A stretch of 36,012 nucleotides of DNA from Micromonospora sp. ATCC 39149 (GTDB taxonomy: Bacteria; Actinomycetota; Actinomycetes; Mycobacteriales; Micromonosporaceae). Of the stretch, positions 1 through 9,537 are shown piece by piece. The notes below the pieces were generated by a model, which did not search any database, was not told where the DNA came from, and was given only the letters and a program-made list of their open reading frames with translations. How positions within the stretch are numbered: position 1 is the first letter of the stretch; every line of letters starts with the position of its first letter. The stretch lies in contig NZ_GG657738.1 of the NCBI RefSeq assembly GCF_000158815.1, positions 4,969,871 to 5,005,882 on the forward strand. The letters run 5' to 3'. Position numbers and translations under genes: made by a program.

Positions 1-2
1 CC

Positions 3-980
3 CTGGTCGAGCAGTCCACCGGCCAGGTCGTCCGCCGCACCCGGACGCCGCTGCGCCGCGCGGCCGAGCCGCCGGACCCGCCGTGGCTCGGTGCGCCGGT
101 GCCCGAATGCCGCTGCCCTGACTGCCGCCCGACCCGGCGCGTCTGCACCACCTGCGGCGGCACGGGTCGCGTGTACGACGCGGCGTTGCTCACCCTGACC
201 GACCTGCGGCACCGGGTGGTGCACCTGGCCTGGTGGGCCGGCACGCCCGAGGCGGTGACCGCAGCGGGCGGCGGGGCGGGCGGCCGGCTCGTCGTCCGGC
301 TCCCCGAACGCTACCGGCTAGCCGCCTGGGCGGCCGTGTTCGGCGTACGCCCCGAGGACCTCGCCGAGGCCGACGGCGGCCACGACATCTCGCCGGACGT
401 GCGCGAAGGTTACGTCACCCTGCCCTGGGCGGGCGCGGACCCGGTGGCCGAGCAGGTGGCCGCCGTCGGCCCGGCGCTGCCCGCCGCGCGCCTGCTGGTC
501 ACCGCCGTACGCCCCGACGCGCCGCCGCTGGCCGAGCTGCTCCGGCTCGCCCTCGGCCTGGACCTGGCGCTGGTGGTCAATCTGGTTGATCTGCGGAATC
601 ACCCGGCTGGACTGCTGCGGGCGCACGGCGTGCTCTGGTCGGTCGAGCTGCGCCCGCCGGCCGCCCCAGTGCACCCCGACGACCTGCCGTGCCGGCCCAG
701 CCCGGAGGCGGCCGTGGCGCACTGCCTCGAGGGCCTCGACGCCACCCTCCCCGAGACCGTCCCCGCCGACCCGGACGCGCCGGTCCCCGTGCCCCGGTCC
801 GGCCCCCGGCCGCTGCCCGCCGACCCGGTGCCGGCCCTGCTGCGCCTCGCCGCCGGGCACCCCGACCAGCCGCTCACCGTCCGGTTCACCCGAGGCGGCT
901 GCACCATCCACCGACACGCCGACGAGGGGCCGGTGCTGCTGGCCGAGGGCGATGACCTGCCCGATCGTCGGTTGACGTGA
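3..980 (+). CDS. Hypothetical protein with DnaJ-like CxxCxGxG zinc motif, 5' end outside window
   Basis: The frame is open from the first bases of the window, so the gene starts upstream; a GTG at 99 lies inside it and is probably not the start. About 326 residues are visible. Near residue 37 there is a cysteine cluster (CRCPDC, then CTTCGGTG), and the last part matches the CxxCxGxG repeat of DnaJ-type zinc fingers. The rest is Ala/Pro/Leu-rich with alternating short hydrophobic and acidic segments; I recognise no catalytic motif or membrane segment. The stop (978-980) overlaps the -35 of the next promoter, so the downstream operon is transcribed separately. I do not recognise the family. Whether it belongs to the defence locus cannot be told from what is visible. 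Confidence 0.7.
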   Translation: MVEQSTGQVVRRTRTPLRRAAEPPDPPWLGAPVPECRCPDCRPTRRVCTTCGGTGRVYDAALLTLTDLRHRVVHLAWWAGTPEAVTAAGGGAGGRLVVRLPERYRLAAWAAVFGVRPEDLAEADGGHDISPDVREGYVTLPWAGADPVAEQVAAVGPALPAARLLVTAVRPDAPPLAELLRLALGLDLALVVNLVDLRNHPAGLLRAHGVLWSVELRPPAAPVHPDDLPCRPSPEAAVAHCLEGLDATLPETVPADPDAPVPVPRSGPRPLPADPVPALLRLAAGHPDQPLTVRFTRGGCTIHRHADEGPVLLAEGDDLPDRRLT

Positions 981-1001
981 CGTGCTGGGGAACATATGTT
1001 C
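972..1001 (+). promoter_or_regulatory. Promoter overlapped by LexA/SOS-type palindrome
   Basis: A -35 TTGACG (972-977) is followed after exactly 17 nt by a -10 TATGTT (995-1000). The -10 lies inside the perfect 12-bp palindrome GAACATATGTTC (990-1001), which fits the GAAC-N4-GTTC core of Gram-positive and actinobacterial LexA boxes and the RNRY spacer pattern. A repressor bound here would block the -10. The inference is damage-inducible transcription of the dprA operon. A GTG in the dprA frame begins 6 nt after the -10, at 1007. Confidence 0.72.
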
Positions 1002-1086
1002 GACACGTGTGGGAAAGATCCGGAGCCGACCAGGTTGCCGCCGCGCCGCCGCGTGGCCAGCAGGCGACCGGCCCCGCGAGGGCCTC

Positions 1087-1092
1087 TAGGAT
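1087..1092 (+). promoter_or_regulatory. -10 element for a leaderless dprA transcript
   Basis: TAGGAT ends 7 nt before the ATG at 1100, and no Shine-Dalgarno sequence precedes that ATG. This spacing is typical of leaderless actinobacterial mRNAs. No convincing -35 is visible. Confidence 0.45.
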
Positions 1093-1099
1093 CAGGCCC

Positions 1100-2014
1100 A
1101 TGGATCGGGCGACGGTGGAGCGGGCAGCGCTGGTCGCGCTGCTGCGGCAGCCCGATCTGAGCTGGTCGGACACCACCCACGAGGTCCAGGAGGCCGGCAC
1201 CGCGCTCGGCGTGCTCACGCGGCTGGTCGGCAGGGCCGACACCTTATTCCCCGACACCCGATCGGTCGACTCGCTCATCGAGGCGGCGGCCGGAGACCTG
1301 CTGGCCTGGCAGGCCGAGGGCGTCGCCGTCCGTGCCTTCTTCGACGAGGACTATCCCGCCCAGCTCCGCGACATCCGGGAGATGCCGCCGCTGCTGTTCG
1401 CCCGGGGATCCCTGCGTCCCGATCCGCGTGCCATCGCCGTGGTCGGCAGCCGAGAGGCGAGCGACCGTGGCCTGGAGGTCGCCGGGTCGGTGGCGACCTC
1501 GCTGGCCAGCCGGGGCGTCACCGTGGTCAGTGGCCTGGCGAAGGGCATCGACACTGCGGCCCACGAGGCGGCGCTCGCCGCCGGTGGGCGCACGGTCGCG
1601 GTCATCGGCACGGGCATCCGCCGCCACTATCCCGCAGCCAACCAGGCGCTGCAGGAGCACATCGCCGAGGTGGGCCTGGTGATCAGCCAGTTCTGGCCGG
1701 ACGCCGCCCCGACGAAGCAGAGCTTCCCGATGCGCAACGCCGTGATGAGCGGCTATGCCGCCGCGACAGTCGTCGTCGAGGCCGGCGAACGCAGCGGAGC
1801 CCGCATCCAGGCGCGGCTGGCGCTCCAGCACGGCCGTCCTGTGGTGCTCACCGGCCAGGTCATGCGGCACGAGTGGGCGCGCTCGTTCGCCGACCGGCCC
1901 GGGGTCCACGTGGCGCGCGGCACGGTGGAGTTGATGGAGGCGGTGGACGCCATCCTCGACCGGGTGCCGACCGCCCCCGAGCTGGAGGGCTTTCCTGAGT
2001 TCGCCAACCTCTGA
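1100..2014 (+). CDS. dprA: DprA/Smf-family DNA-processing protein, accessory type
   Basis: The 304-residue product has the DprA Rossmann fold. A glycine-rich entry (VVGSREAS, near residue 115), SGLAKGIDTAAH (about 145-155) and SFPMRNAVMSG (about 209-219) are family hallmarks. DprA binds single-stranded DNA and, in competent bacteria, loads RecA. The protein ends soon after the Rossmann core and lacks the C-terminal winged helix found in many family members. The start at ATG 1100 is chosen because a -10 sits 7 nt upstream and the family-like sequence begins there; GTG 1007 is in frame and would add 31 residues. It is not beside the usual competence or topA/rnhB genes. Instead it leads a possible operon with a ComF-like gene and BREX genes behind an SOS box, so a role in phage or foreign-DNA defence is inferred. 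Confidence 0.88.
   Translation: MDRATVERAALVALLRQPDLSWSDTTHEVQEAGTALGVLTRLVGRADTLFPDTRSVDSLIEAAAGDLLAWQAEGVAVRAFFDEDYPAQLRDIREMPPLLFARGSLRPDPRAIAVVGSREASDRGLEVAGSVATSLASRGVTVVSGLAKGIDTAAHEAALAAGGRTVAVIGTGIRRHYPAANQALQEHIAEVGLVISQFWPDAAPTKQSFPMRNAVMSGYAAATVVVEAGERSGARIQARLALQHGRPVVLTGQVMRHEWARSFADRPGVHVARGTVELMEAVDAILDRVPTAPELEGFPEFANL
1984..1989 (+). promoter_or_regulatory. Shine-Dalgarno GGAGGG supporting a CTG start
   Basis: GGAGGG lies inside the end of dprA, 5 nt before CTG 1995. No ATG, GTG or TTG exists in the downstream gene's frame between the upstream stop (1932) and GTG 2187, so this site decides the start. Confidence 0.55.
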
Positions 2015-2747
2015 CCCCTGGGCCAGGATCCGGGCGTACGTCGAGACCCAGCGGAACTTCCTCCACAATCCGCTGGCCGCCGGAGAGCCGATCTGCCCGA
2101 CCTGCCGAGGGGTTCGTAGCGCCGGATACGCGTACTGCTACCCCTGTCAGGAGCAGCAGACGGAGTCCGGCGGGCTGCTCGCCGACGTGGTGGTGCCGAT
2201 CTCGTACTCCCCGCGTAACGGCCAGCACCATCACCACCTGCGCTCGTACAAGTCCGACCCGGCATCCGCGCAGGCGAGGTGGAACCTGCTGGCGCTGCTG
2301 CTCCTGTTCCTGAGGGACCATCTCGGCTGCGTCGCCAGAGGCATGGACGGTGCGCCGACCCACGTCGTCGCCGTGCCCAGCACCCGGGGGAAGCCCGGTC
2401 CGCACCCCCTCCAGAGGATGGTCGGCGACCGGCTGGCGCTGCCCTGGCTCGCCGCCGTGCCGAACCCCCGCTATGGGCACGACGTCCGGCGGTTTCAGCG
2501 CGACTGGTTCACGGTCCGGCTTCCTCACCCCGCAGGTCCCGTTCGCCCGCTGATCCTCGACGACACCTGGACGACTGGTTCCCGGGCCCAGTCCCTCGCG
2601 CATGCGCTGAGGGTCGCCGGTGCCTCGTCGGTGGGTGTCGTGGTGCTCGGTCGGCACGTCAATCCGGAACACGCGGCGTCCCGATTCCTGCTCAGGGCGA
2701 TCGAGGAGCCGCTGTTCGATCTGTCGGTGTGTGCCGTCGAGCGATGA
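1995..2747 (+). CDS. ComF-like phosphoribosyltransferase with N-terminal zinc ribbon
   Basis: From CTG 1995 the product is 250 residues, beginning MSSPTSDPWARIRAYVE. It has a zinc ribbon (C34-x2-C37-x10-C48-x2-C51) and a phosphoribosyltransferase PRPP loop, ILDDTWTTGS, at about 187-196. This order is that of ComF, a competence-associated protein of the type I PRTase fold. The first conventional start, GTG 2187, would cut off the ribbon, so CTG with its GGAGGG is preferred. The gene overlaps the end of dprA by 20 nt, implying coupled translation. The actual substrate is unknown. The pairing of DprA and ComF homologues beside BREX genes, rather than in a competence setting, suggests the two act together on single-stranded or foreign DNA; that is inference. 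Confidence 0.8.
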   Translation: MSSPTSDPWARIRAYVETQRNFLHNPLAAGEPICPTCRGVRSAGYAYCYPCQEQQTESGGLLADVVVPISYSPRNGQHHHHLRSYKSDPASAQARWNLLALLLLFLRDHLGCVARGMDGAPTHVVAVPSTRGKPGPHPLQRMVGDRLALPWLAAVPNPRYGHDVRRFQRDWFTVRLPHPAGPVRPLILDDTWTTGSRAQSLAHALRVAGASSVGVVVLGRHVNPEHAASRFLLRAIEEPLFDLSVCAVER

Positions 2748-2967
2748 CCGCCACCTGTCCGGTATCCGACTCCTCCTCGCGTTCCCTGTTGCTGCGCCGG
2801 CAACGCAGCTGATCTGCGGCTTCTCCGACGAATGGCGCAACTGCGCGCCATCGGTCCACTGTGGCTACGTCGACCGGACCACAATCTGGCCATCCGGGGC
2901 GGTACCCGAGCAAACGCATCAATGGGTAGCGTGTCGGGCACCCTGGGGAGGCTTTGGAGGCACACCG

Positions 2968-5900
2968 GTGACGCTGCTGCGCGACCTGATCGACATCCCG
3001 ACGTCCGTCGGTGAGGGCGACTTCGTGGTGAAGGCCGCCGAGGGCGCGGATCTGAGCCGGTACGTGGTCACCGACCAGCTTCGGGACAACTTCGTCGACG
3101 CGCTGCGCCGGATCGGGCACGCGGTCACCACCGGCCGTTCCCAGGCGGCGTTCCTGCACGGCTCGTTCGGCTCCGGCAAGTCGCACTTCATGGCCGTGCT
3201 GCGGGAGGTCCTCGCGCACAACCCGGAGGCCCGGAAGGTGCGGAACCTGACGGGCCCGGTCGTCGCCGCCGACCCCTGGCTGCCCGGCCGGAAGTTCCTC
3301 ACGCTGACCCTGCACATGCTCGACGCCCGTTCGGTGGAGCAGGCGATCCTGGAGGGCTACCTGCGCCACGTCGCCGTCGCCCACCCGGACGCGCCCGTTC
3401 CCGCCGTGCACCGGTCGGACGCGCTGCTGGAGAACGCCGCCGGCCTGCGCCGGACGCTCGGTGACGACAAGTTCTTCGCGGCCCTGGGCGGCGGTGCCAC
3501 CGCGCCCGGCGCGGCCGTCGGCCTGGCCGCGATGCGCGCCAGCAAAGAGGGCTTCAACCCGCAGCGGTACGCCGAGGCCGCCGCGCAGCCGCCCGGCACC
3601 AAGGAGCGCGACGCCCTGGTCAGCGCGCTCACCCAGGCGTTCTTCAGCGGCGCGGTGCACAGCGCCGAATACCTCGACCTGGACACCGGCCTCGCGGTGA
3701 TCACCCGGCACGCGAAGGCCCTCGGGTACGACGCGATCGTGCTCTTCCTCGACGAGCTGATCCTCTGGCTCTCCGGCCGGATCGCCGACTACACCTTCGT
3801 CAACACCGAGGGTGCCAAGCTCAACAAGCTGGTGGAGTCCGCCGACGCCGCCCGGCCGCTGCCGCTGGTCTCCTTCGTGGCCCGCCAGCGCAACCTGGAG
3901 GACTTCCTCGGCCCGCAGGTCGGCGGCACCGAGCGGGAGGCGCTGGCGCACGTGATGCGCAGCCTCCAGGGGCGGTTCGGGGAGATCGTCCTGGCCGACA
4001 CGAACCTGCCCGAGATCACCGAGAAGCGGCTGCTCAAGCCGAACGACGACACGGCCCGCGCGGTGATCGACAACGCCTTCGCCGCAGTGCGGCACAACGG
4101 CGAGGTGTGGGAAACGCTGCTGCTCGGCGCGCAGTACGGCGACGCGGGTATCGGCTCCGACGCCACCGCCTTCCGCCAGCTCTATCCGTTCTCGCCGGCC
4201 CTGGTGGCGACCCTCGTCGCGCTCTCCCAGGCGCTGCAGCGCGAGCGGACGGCGCTGAAGGTGATGACAGAACTGCTGGTCGAGCGGCGGGAGACCCTGC
4301 GGGTCAACGACCTCATCGGCGTCGCCGCCCTGTTCGACCCGCTGGTGCTGCACGGCGAGCTGCCCGACCGGCCCAAGCTGCGCCAGCAGTTCGAGGCCGC
4401 CCGCACGCTCTACCTGCGCAAGCTGCGCCCCATCCTGCTCACCGTCAACGGCATCGACGAGGAGAAGGCCGCCTCGCACACCCAGTTCCAGCTCGACGAC
4501 AAGCTGGTCAAGACGATCCTGCTGGGCGCCCTGGTGCCCGACGTGCCGGCCCTGCACAACCTCACCGCCGCGAAGCTGCACGCGCTGAACTTCGGCTCCA
4601 TCTCCTCGCCGATCCCCGGCTACGAGAACACGATGGTGCTCAACCGGTTGAAGCGGATCAGACAGGACGCCGGCGAGCTGCACCTGACCGACGACCATGA
4701 CCCCGTCGTGTCGCTCAAGCTCTACACCGTCGACTTCGACAAGCTGCTCGACCTGGTCCCGCACAACGAGACCTCGGCCGGCGTGCGGCAGCAACTGCTG
4801 CGCGAGCTGATCAGCGCCGAGATGGGCCTGGCCGGCAGCGAGGGCAGCCACGGCGAGCTGCAGCAGCCGCGCGAGTGGCGGGGGCGGCGGCACATCGTCC
4901 AGGTGAAGTTCGGCAACGTCCGCGACACCGACGCGATGCCGATCGCCGCGCTGCTCGCCCCCGGCGAGTCGTGGCGGATCGTCATCGACTACCCGTTCGA
5001 CCCGCAGGACTACCCGCGCAGCGCCGACCGGGCCCGCATCGAGGAACTGCCCCGGGGTTCCAACACCGTGTTCTGGCTGCCGCTCTATCTGACCGACGAC
5101 ATGATGAGCCGGGTCGCCCAGCTTGCGAAGATCAACTATCTGCTCGGCGTCGGCGGCGCGGGGGAGCGGCTCAACACCCTCGCCGCCGACTGGCCCAAGG
5201 CCGACCGGCAGCAGGGCCGGGTCTACCTGCTGCAGCGGCAGAGCCAGCTCCGCGACGGGTTGATCACCGCGCTCAAGCAGGCGTACGGGGCGGCCAGCCC
5301 GCAGCCCTCCGACGTACACGACGACACCGTCGGGGTGCTGCACACCCTGGCCGAGGGGCTGCGCATCGGGGATCCCCGGGGCGGCACGCTCGCCGACGCG
5401 TTCCGCAACCTCACCGCCGAGCTGCTGGAATGGTCGTACCCGGGCACCCCGGCACTGCCGGTGGACGAGAAGCCGCTCACCCGCGGCGACCTGGCCAAGG
5501 TCCTGGAGTACGCCAAGCGGGCCGCCGCCGATCCCACCCGCGGCGTCTCCGTCGACTCGCAGGCCGACCAGCGGGTGCTCCGCCGCATCTGCAACCCGCT
5601 GCAGCTCGGCGAGATGGTCGACCACCGGTATGTGCTCGCGATCACCACCTGCCACTGGAGCCGGCACCTGCTGCAGGAGGCGGCAAAGGAGGACTACCGC
5701 GACCACTTCCCCGTGCACCGGCTGCGCGACTGGCTGGACGTGCCGAAGCGGCGCGGCTTCGACCGCGACCTGCAGAATCTCATCATCGCCGTCTTCGCGC
5801 TCGAACAGCAGTTGAGCTGGTACGACAACGGCGTCAAGACCAGTGTCGGCGCGGTCAACGGCGTGGAGGACCGCCTCGAGCTGCGCCACCCGCCGATGCC

Positions 5901-6774
5901 GGGCGAGGACGCGTGGAAGGCGGCCCTGGAGTTCGGGCAGCCCTTCTTCGGCGTCGTCCTGCCCCGGTTCCGCACCCCTGCCAACCTCGCCGACATGGCC
6001 AAGGACATGCGCGAGGTCGCCAGGACGTACGCCGACTCCACCCGGACCCTCGTGGCCAGCCTGGAGGCGCACGCGGTGCCCCTCGGCCTGGACCTGAACG
6101 CGCCCACCGGCCGGCTCGCCACCGCCCGGCGGGTCGCCGAGCTGCTCACCCAGATCGCCGGCGAGCGGGACGACGTGGTGCTCGTCGAGGTGGTCGCCGA
6201 GGGGGAGGACCGCCTCGCCGGCCTGGACGGCCAGGCGGCGAGCGGCGTCTTCAAGCAGGCACAGCGGCTCACCTCGGCGCTGGCCGGCACGCAGTGGCCG
6301 CTGATCAACGCGGTGGAGCAGCGGGCCGGGAGCGACCCCCGCGCCCGCGCGCTGCTCGACCGGCTCAGGGCCGCCGCCCGGGACGAGCACCACGGCTCCG
6401 ACATGGTCAAGGCGCTGCAGGAGGCGGTCGCCGCCGCAGCCGCCCTGCTGGCCGAGCACAACCCGCCGGTCCCCCCGAACCCGCCTGTCCTTCCGGACCC
6501 GCCGGTCGTCGACCGCGATTCGGCCATCGTCACGCCGCCGTTCGTTCCGCCGACCGGTGGTGTCCCGTCGTCCGGCGATCCGAACCCGTTAGCCGTCATT
6601 CCGGTGCAGCGCAAGCCGGCAGACCCGCTCCTCCCGCCGCCCGCCGCCCGCCGGGTCACGGTCGCCGAGGAGCGGGAACTGGACCGGCTCGTCGGCGAGC
6701 TGCGCGCCGAGGTCACCGCCGGTCGGCGGATCACCGTCGCCTGGCAGGTCGAGGAGTCGGAGCAGCCGTCGTGA
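2968..6774 (+). CDS. pglY: PglY, BREX type 2 P-loop ATPase
   Basis: This 1268-residue protein is close to the usual length of PglY, the large AAA+-like ATPase of type 2 BREX and counterpart of BrxC. Walker A is GSFGSGKS at 65-72 and a Walker B-like strand with Asp262-Glu263 lies in FLDELILWL. The long C-terminal part is helical and ends in a proline-rich linker (about 1170-1230). The GTG start at 2968 has GGAGG 7 nt upstream; longer in-frame starts would overlap the phosphoribosyltransferase gene. A 220-bp, less GC-rich gap precedes it, with TAGCGT (2927-2932) as a possible -10, so it may have its own promoter. Its stop overlaps the pglZ start (GTGA). In BREX, PglY and PglZ are needed to block phage replication without cleaving DNA; the mechanism is not established. 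Confidence 0.87.
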   Translation: MTLLRDLIDIPTSVGEGDFVVKAAEGADLSRYVVTDQLRDNFVDALRRIGHAVTTGRSQAAFLHGSFGSGKSHFMAVLREVLAHNPEARKVRNLTGPVVAADPWLPGRKFLTLTLHMLDARSVEQAILEGYLRHVAVAHPDAPVPAVHRSDALLENAAGLRRTLGDDKFFAALGGGATAPGAAVGLAAMRASKEGFNPQRYAEAAAQPPGTKERDALVSALTQAFFSGAVHSAEYLDLDTGLAVITRHAKALGYDAIVLFLDELILWLSGRIADYTFVNTEGAKLNKLVESADAARPLPLVSFVARQRNLEDFLGPQVGGTEREALAHVMRSLQGRFGEIVLADTNLPEITEKRLLKPNDDTARAVIDNAFAAVRHNGEVWETLLLGAQYGDAGIGSDATAFRQLYPFSPALVATLVALSQALQRERTALKVMTELLVERRETLRVNDLIGVAALFDPLVLHGELPDRPKLRQQFEAARTLYLRKLRPILLTVNGIDEEKAASHTQFQLDDKLVKTILLGALVPDVPALHNLTAAKLHALNFGSISSPIPGYENTMVLNRLKRIRQDAGELHLTDDHDPVVSLKLYTVDFDKLLDLVPHNETSAGVRQQLLRELISAEMGLAGSEGSHGELQQPREWRGRRHIVQVKFGNVRDTDAMPIAALLAPGESWRIVIDYPFDPQDYPRSADRARIEELPRGSNTVFWLPLYLTDDMMSRVAQLAKINYLLGVGGAGERLNTLAADWPKADRQQGRVYLLQRQSQLRDGLITALKQAYGAASPQPSDVHDDTVGVLHTLAEGLRIGDPRGGTLADAFRNLTAELLEWSYPGTPALPVDEKPLTRGDLAKVLEYAKRAAADPTRGVSVDSQADQRVLRRICNPLQLGEMVDHRYVLAITTCHWSRHLLQEAAKEDYRDHFPVHRLRDWLDVPKRRGFDRDLQNLIIAVFALEQQLSWYDNGVKTSVGAVNGVEDRLELRHPPMPGEDAWKAALEFGQPFFGVVLPRFRTPANLADMAKDMREVARTYADSTRTLVASLEAHAVPLGLDLNAPTGRLATARRVAELLTQIAGERDDVVLVEVVAEGEDRLAGLDGQAASGVFKQAQRLTSALAGTQWPLINAVEQRAGSDPRARALLDRLRAAARDEHHGSDMVKALQEAVAAAAALLAEHNPPVPPNPPVLPDPPVVDRDSAIVTPPFVPPTGGVPSSGDPNPLAVIPVQRKPADPLLPPPAARRVTVAEERELDRLVGELRAEVTAGRRITVAWQVEESEQPS

Positions 6775-9537
6775 GCGTCGCCCGGGCGGCCGTCCGCCCC
6801 GCCGCCGTGCGGCGCAAGGTCGAGTCGTGGCTCGCCGAGCGCGACGGCAGCGACGCGATCGTGCTGCACGCCCGCCCCGAGTGGACCGACGAGCCGGTCC
6901 TCACCGTGGGGGACACGCCCGTGCGGGTCGTACCCTGCCGGACGCCGCTCGCCGCGCGGGCCGCGCTCGCCGACCGGGCCGCGCACGAGAAGCTGGTCCT
7001 CCTGACCGACCTCACCGACATGGAGCTAGGCGACGGCCTGCTGACCCACGTCAGCATGCAGAAGGGCCGCAGCGTCGACCCGTGGGACCTGGTCACCCAG
7101 GTGTTCGGCGGCCAGGTGCGGCTCGACTCCACCCTCGTGCGCACCGGCCGATGGGTCGCCGACGCCCTCACCGACCTTGCGCCGGCCCAGGGCTGGCCGC
7201 CGCCCGCCGGCCTCATCCTCACCCGGGACCACGCGCTGCGGCACCTCGCCGGGGCGGTACTCGGCCTCGACCCCGACGCACTGGACGGAGCCGGCCTCCT
7301 CCAGTGGAGCACCGACGCACCCAACCAGCTCCGCTTCGGCGACCTGCCCACCGAATGGTCCGACGGGATCGCCACGTTCCTCCGCGAGGTCGCCGGCCCG
7401 GTCGCCGTGCCGGTCCTCGCCGCCGTCGGAGCCGGGCACGGCGTCGACGCCATCCCACTCGGGCTGCTCGCCGGGGTACTCTGGCCCCGGGCCGCCGAGT
7501 CGCGGCCCGACATGGATCTGGTGGTCGCCCGCACCCGGCTCGAGCCGCGCTTCGGCGGTGCCCGCCTCACGGAGGAACAGGCCAGCGCGTTCGGGGAGGC
7601 GACCGAGGCGTGGATCTACCGGGCCCTCGACGGCGACCATGCGGTACGCCACGACGCGCGCCGGATGCTGCGCCGGGCGGAGGACATCGCGGCCGAGATC
7701 GACGTCGCCGGACGGCTCGCCGCGTCCGACCTGTTGCCGGCCCGGCTTCACGCAGCGGATGCGTGCATTCGGCGAGGCCGTGCGGCTCGCCGTGCCGGCG
7801 GCCGGGGCTCCCGTCGCGCCCGCCGGTGAGCTGATCGAGCGGGCGCAGGACCGGCTCGCCGAGGTCGAAACCCACCGGTCGGCCGAGCGCTCCCGGGTGG
7901 AGACCGCGCGGATGGCCGTCCGCCTGCTGCGGTGGCTGGCCACGCCCGAGGGGTCCGCCCCCGCCACGATGCTCGACGCCGTGCAGCGGCAGGTCCGCGA
8001 CGACGGCTGGGTCGACCGGGCCCGCCTTGACATCTTCGTCGGGGACGTCGACCCGCAGGTCGCGCGGGCCTACCGGCTGCTGCACGCGGCCGTGGAAGCT
8101 CGTCGTGCCCGCCACGACCACCAGTTCGCCGAGCTGCTGCAGGACACGACCGTTGCCGAGCGGGACCCGGGCACCCTGCTGCGCGTGGAGGACGTGCTGG
8201 ACCGCGTCGTCCGTCCCATCGTGGACAACGGACGACGGGTCCTGATGCTCGTCCTCGACGGCATGGGAACCGCGGCGGCCGTCGAGATCGCCGAGTCCCT
8301 GGGCCGTGGCGGCGCCTGGGAGGAGCTGACGCCCGGCGGCGGCCCCCGCGTCGGCGTCCTCGCCGCGCTGCCGACGGTCACGCAGGTCAACCGGTGCAGC
8401 CTGTTCAGCGGGCGGATCGCCGTGGGCGACCGTGGCACCGAACTGCGGGCCTTCCGCGAGCAGTTCCCGGGCGGCGTGCTGTTGCACAAGTCCGACCTGC
8501 GCACCCCGGCCGGGCTGGCCGTCGACCCCGAGGTGGCCGCCGCCCTCGGTGACCCGGCCGTCCCGCTGGTCGCCGCCGTCATCAACACCATCGACGACGC
8601 CCTGGACCGCAGCGATCCCGGCATCACCGAGTGGAGCACCGACACCGTCAACGGGCTGCGGAACCTGCTCGTGCTCGCCCAGGACCGGGTCGTGGTGTTG
8701 GTCTCGGACCACGGGCACGTCGTCGACCGGGGCACCGAGGCGGTCCTGCGGCCCGCCGACTCCAGCGAGAACCGGTGGCGGCTGACAACCGGCGAGCCCG
8801 GTGACGGCGAGCTGCTCTTCAAGGGCAGCCGGGTGGCGCTCGGCGGCGGCGAGGTGATCCTGCCCTGGCGGGAGGAGCTGCGGTACGGGCCGCGCAAGGC
8901 CGGATACCACGGCGGGGCAGCCCCTGCCGAAGCGGTGATCCCGCTGCTGCTCTTCGCCGCCCACGACGAGAACGCCGTACCGGGGTGGGCGGGAGCGCCG
9001 GTGTCCAGCCCGGAGTGGTGGCGGGAGCCGCTGCGCCAAGCGGCGGAGGAGGCGGTTTCCCACGAGCCCGCGCCGACGGAGAGCCGGCGCCCCGCCCGCC
9101 GTGCCGCCCGGCCGCCAGCCCAGGACGAGGGCCTGTTCGACCTGCCCGCCCCCGCCGCGACCGCGCCGCCGTCGTCCGCTCCGACCGTCCCACCAGCCCC
9201 GTCGTCCCCACCTCCGGCCGACTCGGCGGCGACCATCGTGAAGGCGCTGCTGGCCAGCCCGGTCTACGCCGACCGCAGGGGCACCAGGGCGCCCCTGCCC
9301 GACGAGCGGGTGGCCGCCATGGTCGCCACCCTCGTCGCCGGCAACGGACGGGCGACCCTGGAGACCCTGGCGACCAGAGCCGGGATACCCGTGCACCGGG
9401 TCACCGGCACGTTCACCGTCCTGCGCCGCCTGCTGCAGGTCGAGGGGTACCCCGTGCTCAGCCTCGACCCGGACGGGCGGACGGCCAAGCTCGACATCGC
9501 CCTCATGGTCGAGCAGTTCGGGCTGGAGGTCCCGTGA
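6771..9537 (+). pseudogene. pglZ: PglZ, BREX type 2 alkaline-phosphatase-fold protein, frameshifted
   Basis: Translation from GTG 6771 gives a PglZ-like N-terminal part, then runs into out-of-frame Arg-rich sequence and stops at 7829. The rest continues in the +1 frame to 9537. Removing one C from the CCC at 7741-7743 restores DLLPAGFTQRMRAFGEAV and a 921-residue protein, the expected size. The second part has alkaline-phosphatase-superfamily motifs: VLDGMG (near 495), PTVTQVNR with candidate nucleophile Thr (about 535), VSDHGH (about 644-649) and YHGG (about 711). A Pro-rich linker and a C-terminal winged-helix-like domain follow. ATG 7759 could start a separate 592-residue product carrying the phosphatase domain. 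PglZ is present in all BREX types. The break may be a real mutation, phase variation or a sequencing error; the intact motifs downstream argue that it is recent. Confidence 0.82.

Noticed and set aside
2692..6459. 1255-residue open frame antisense to pglY
   Set aside because: It is a typical shadow of high-GC coding sequence; low-complexity Gly/Val/Gln/His composition and no motifs.
7731..7765. Programmed frameshift for pglZ
   Set aside because: No slippery heptamer or pause stem was found; a one-base insertion explains it better.
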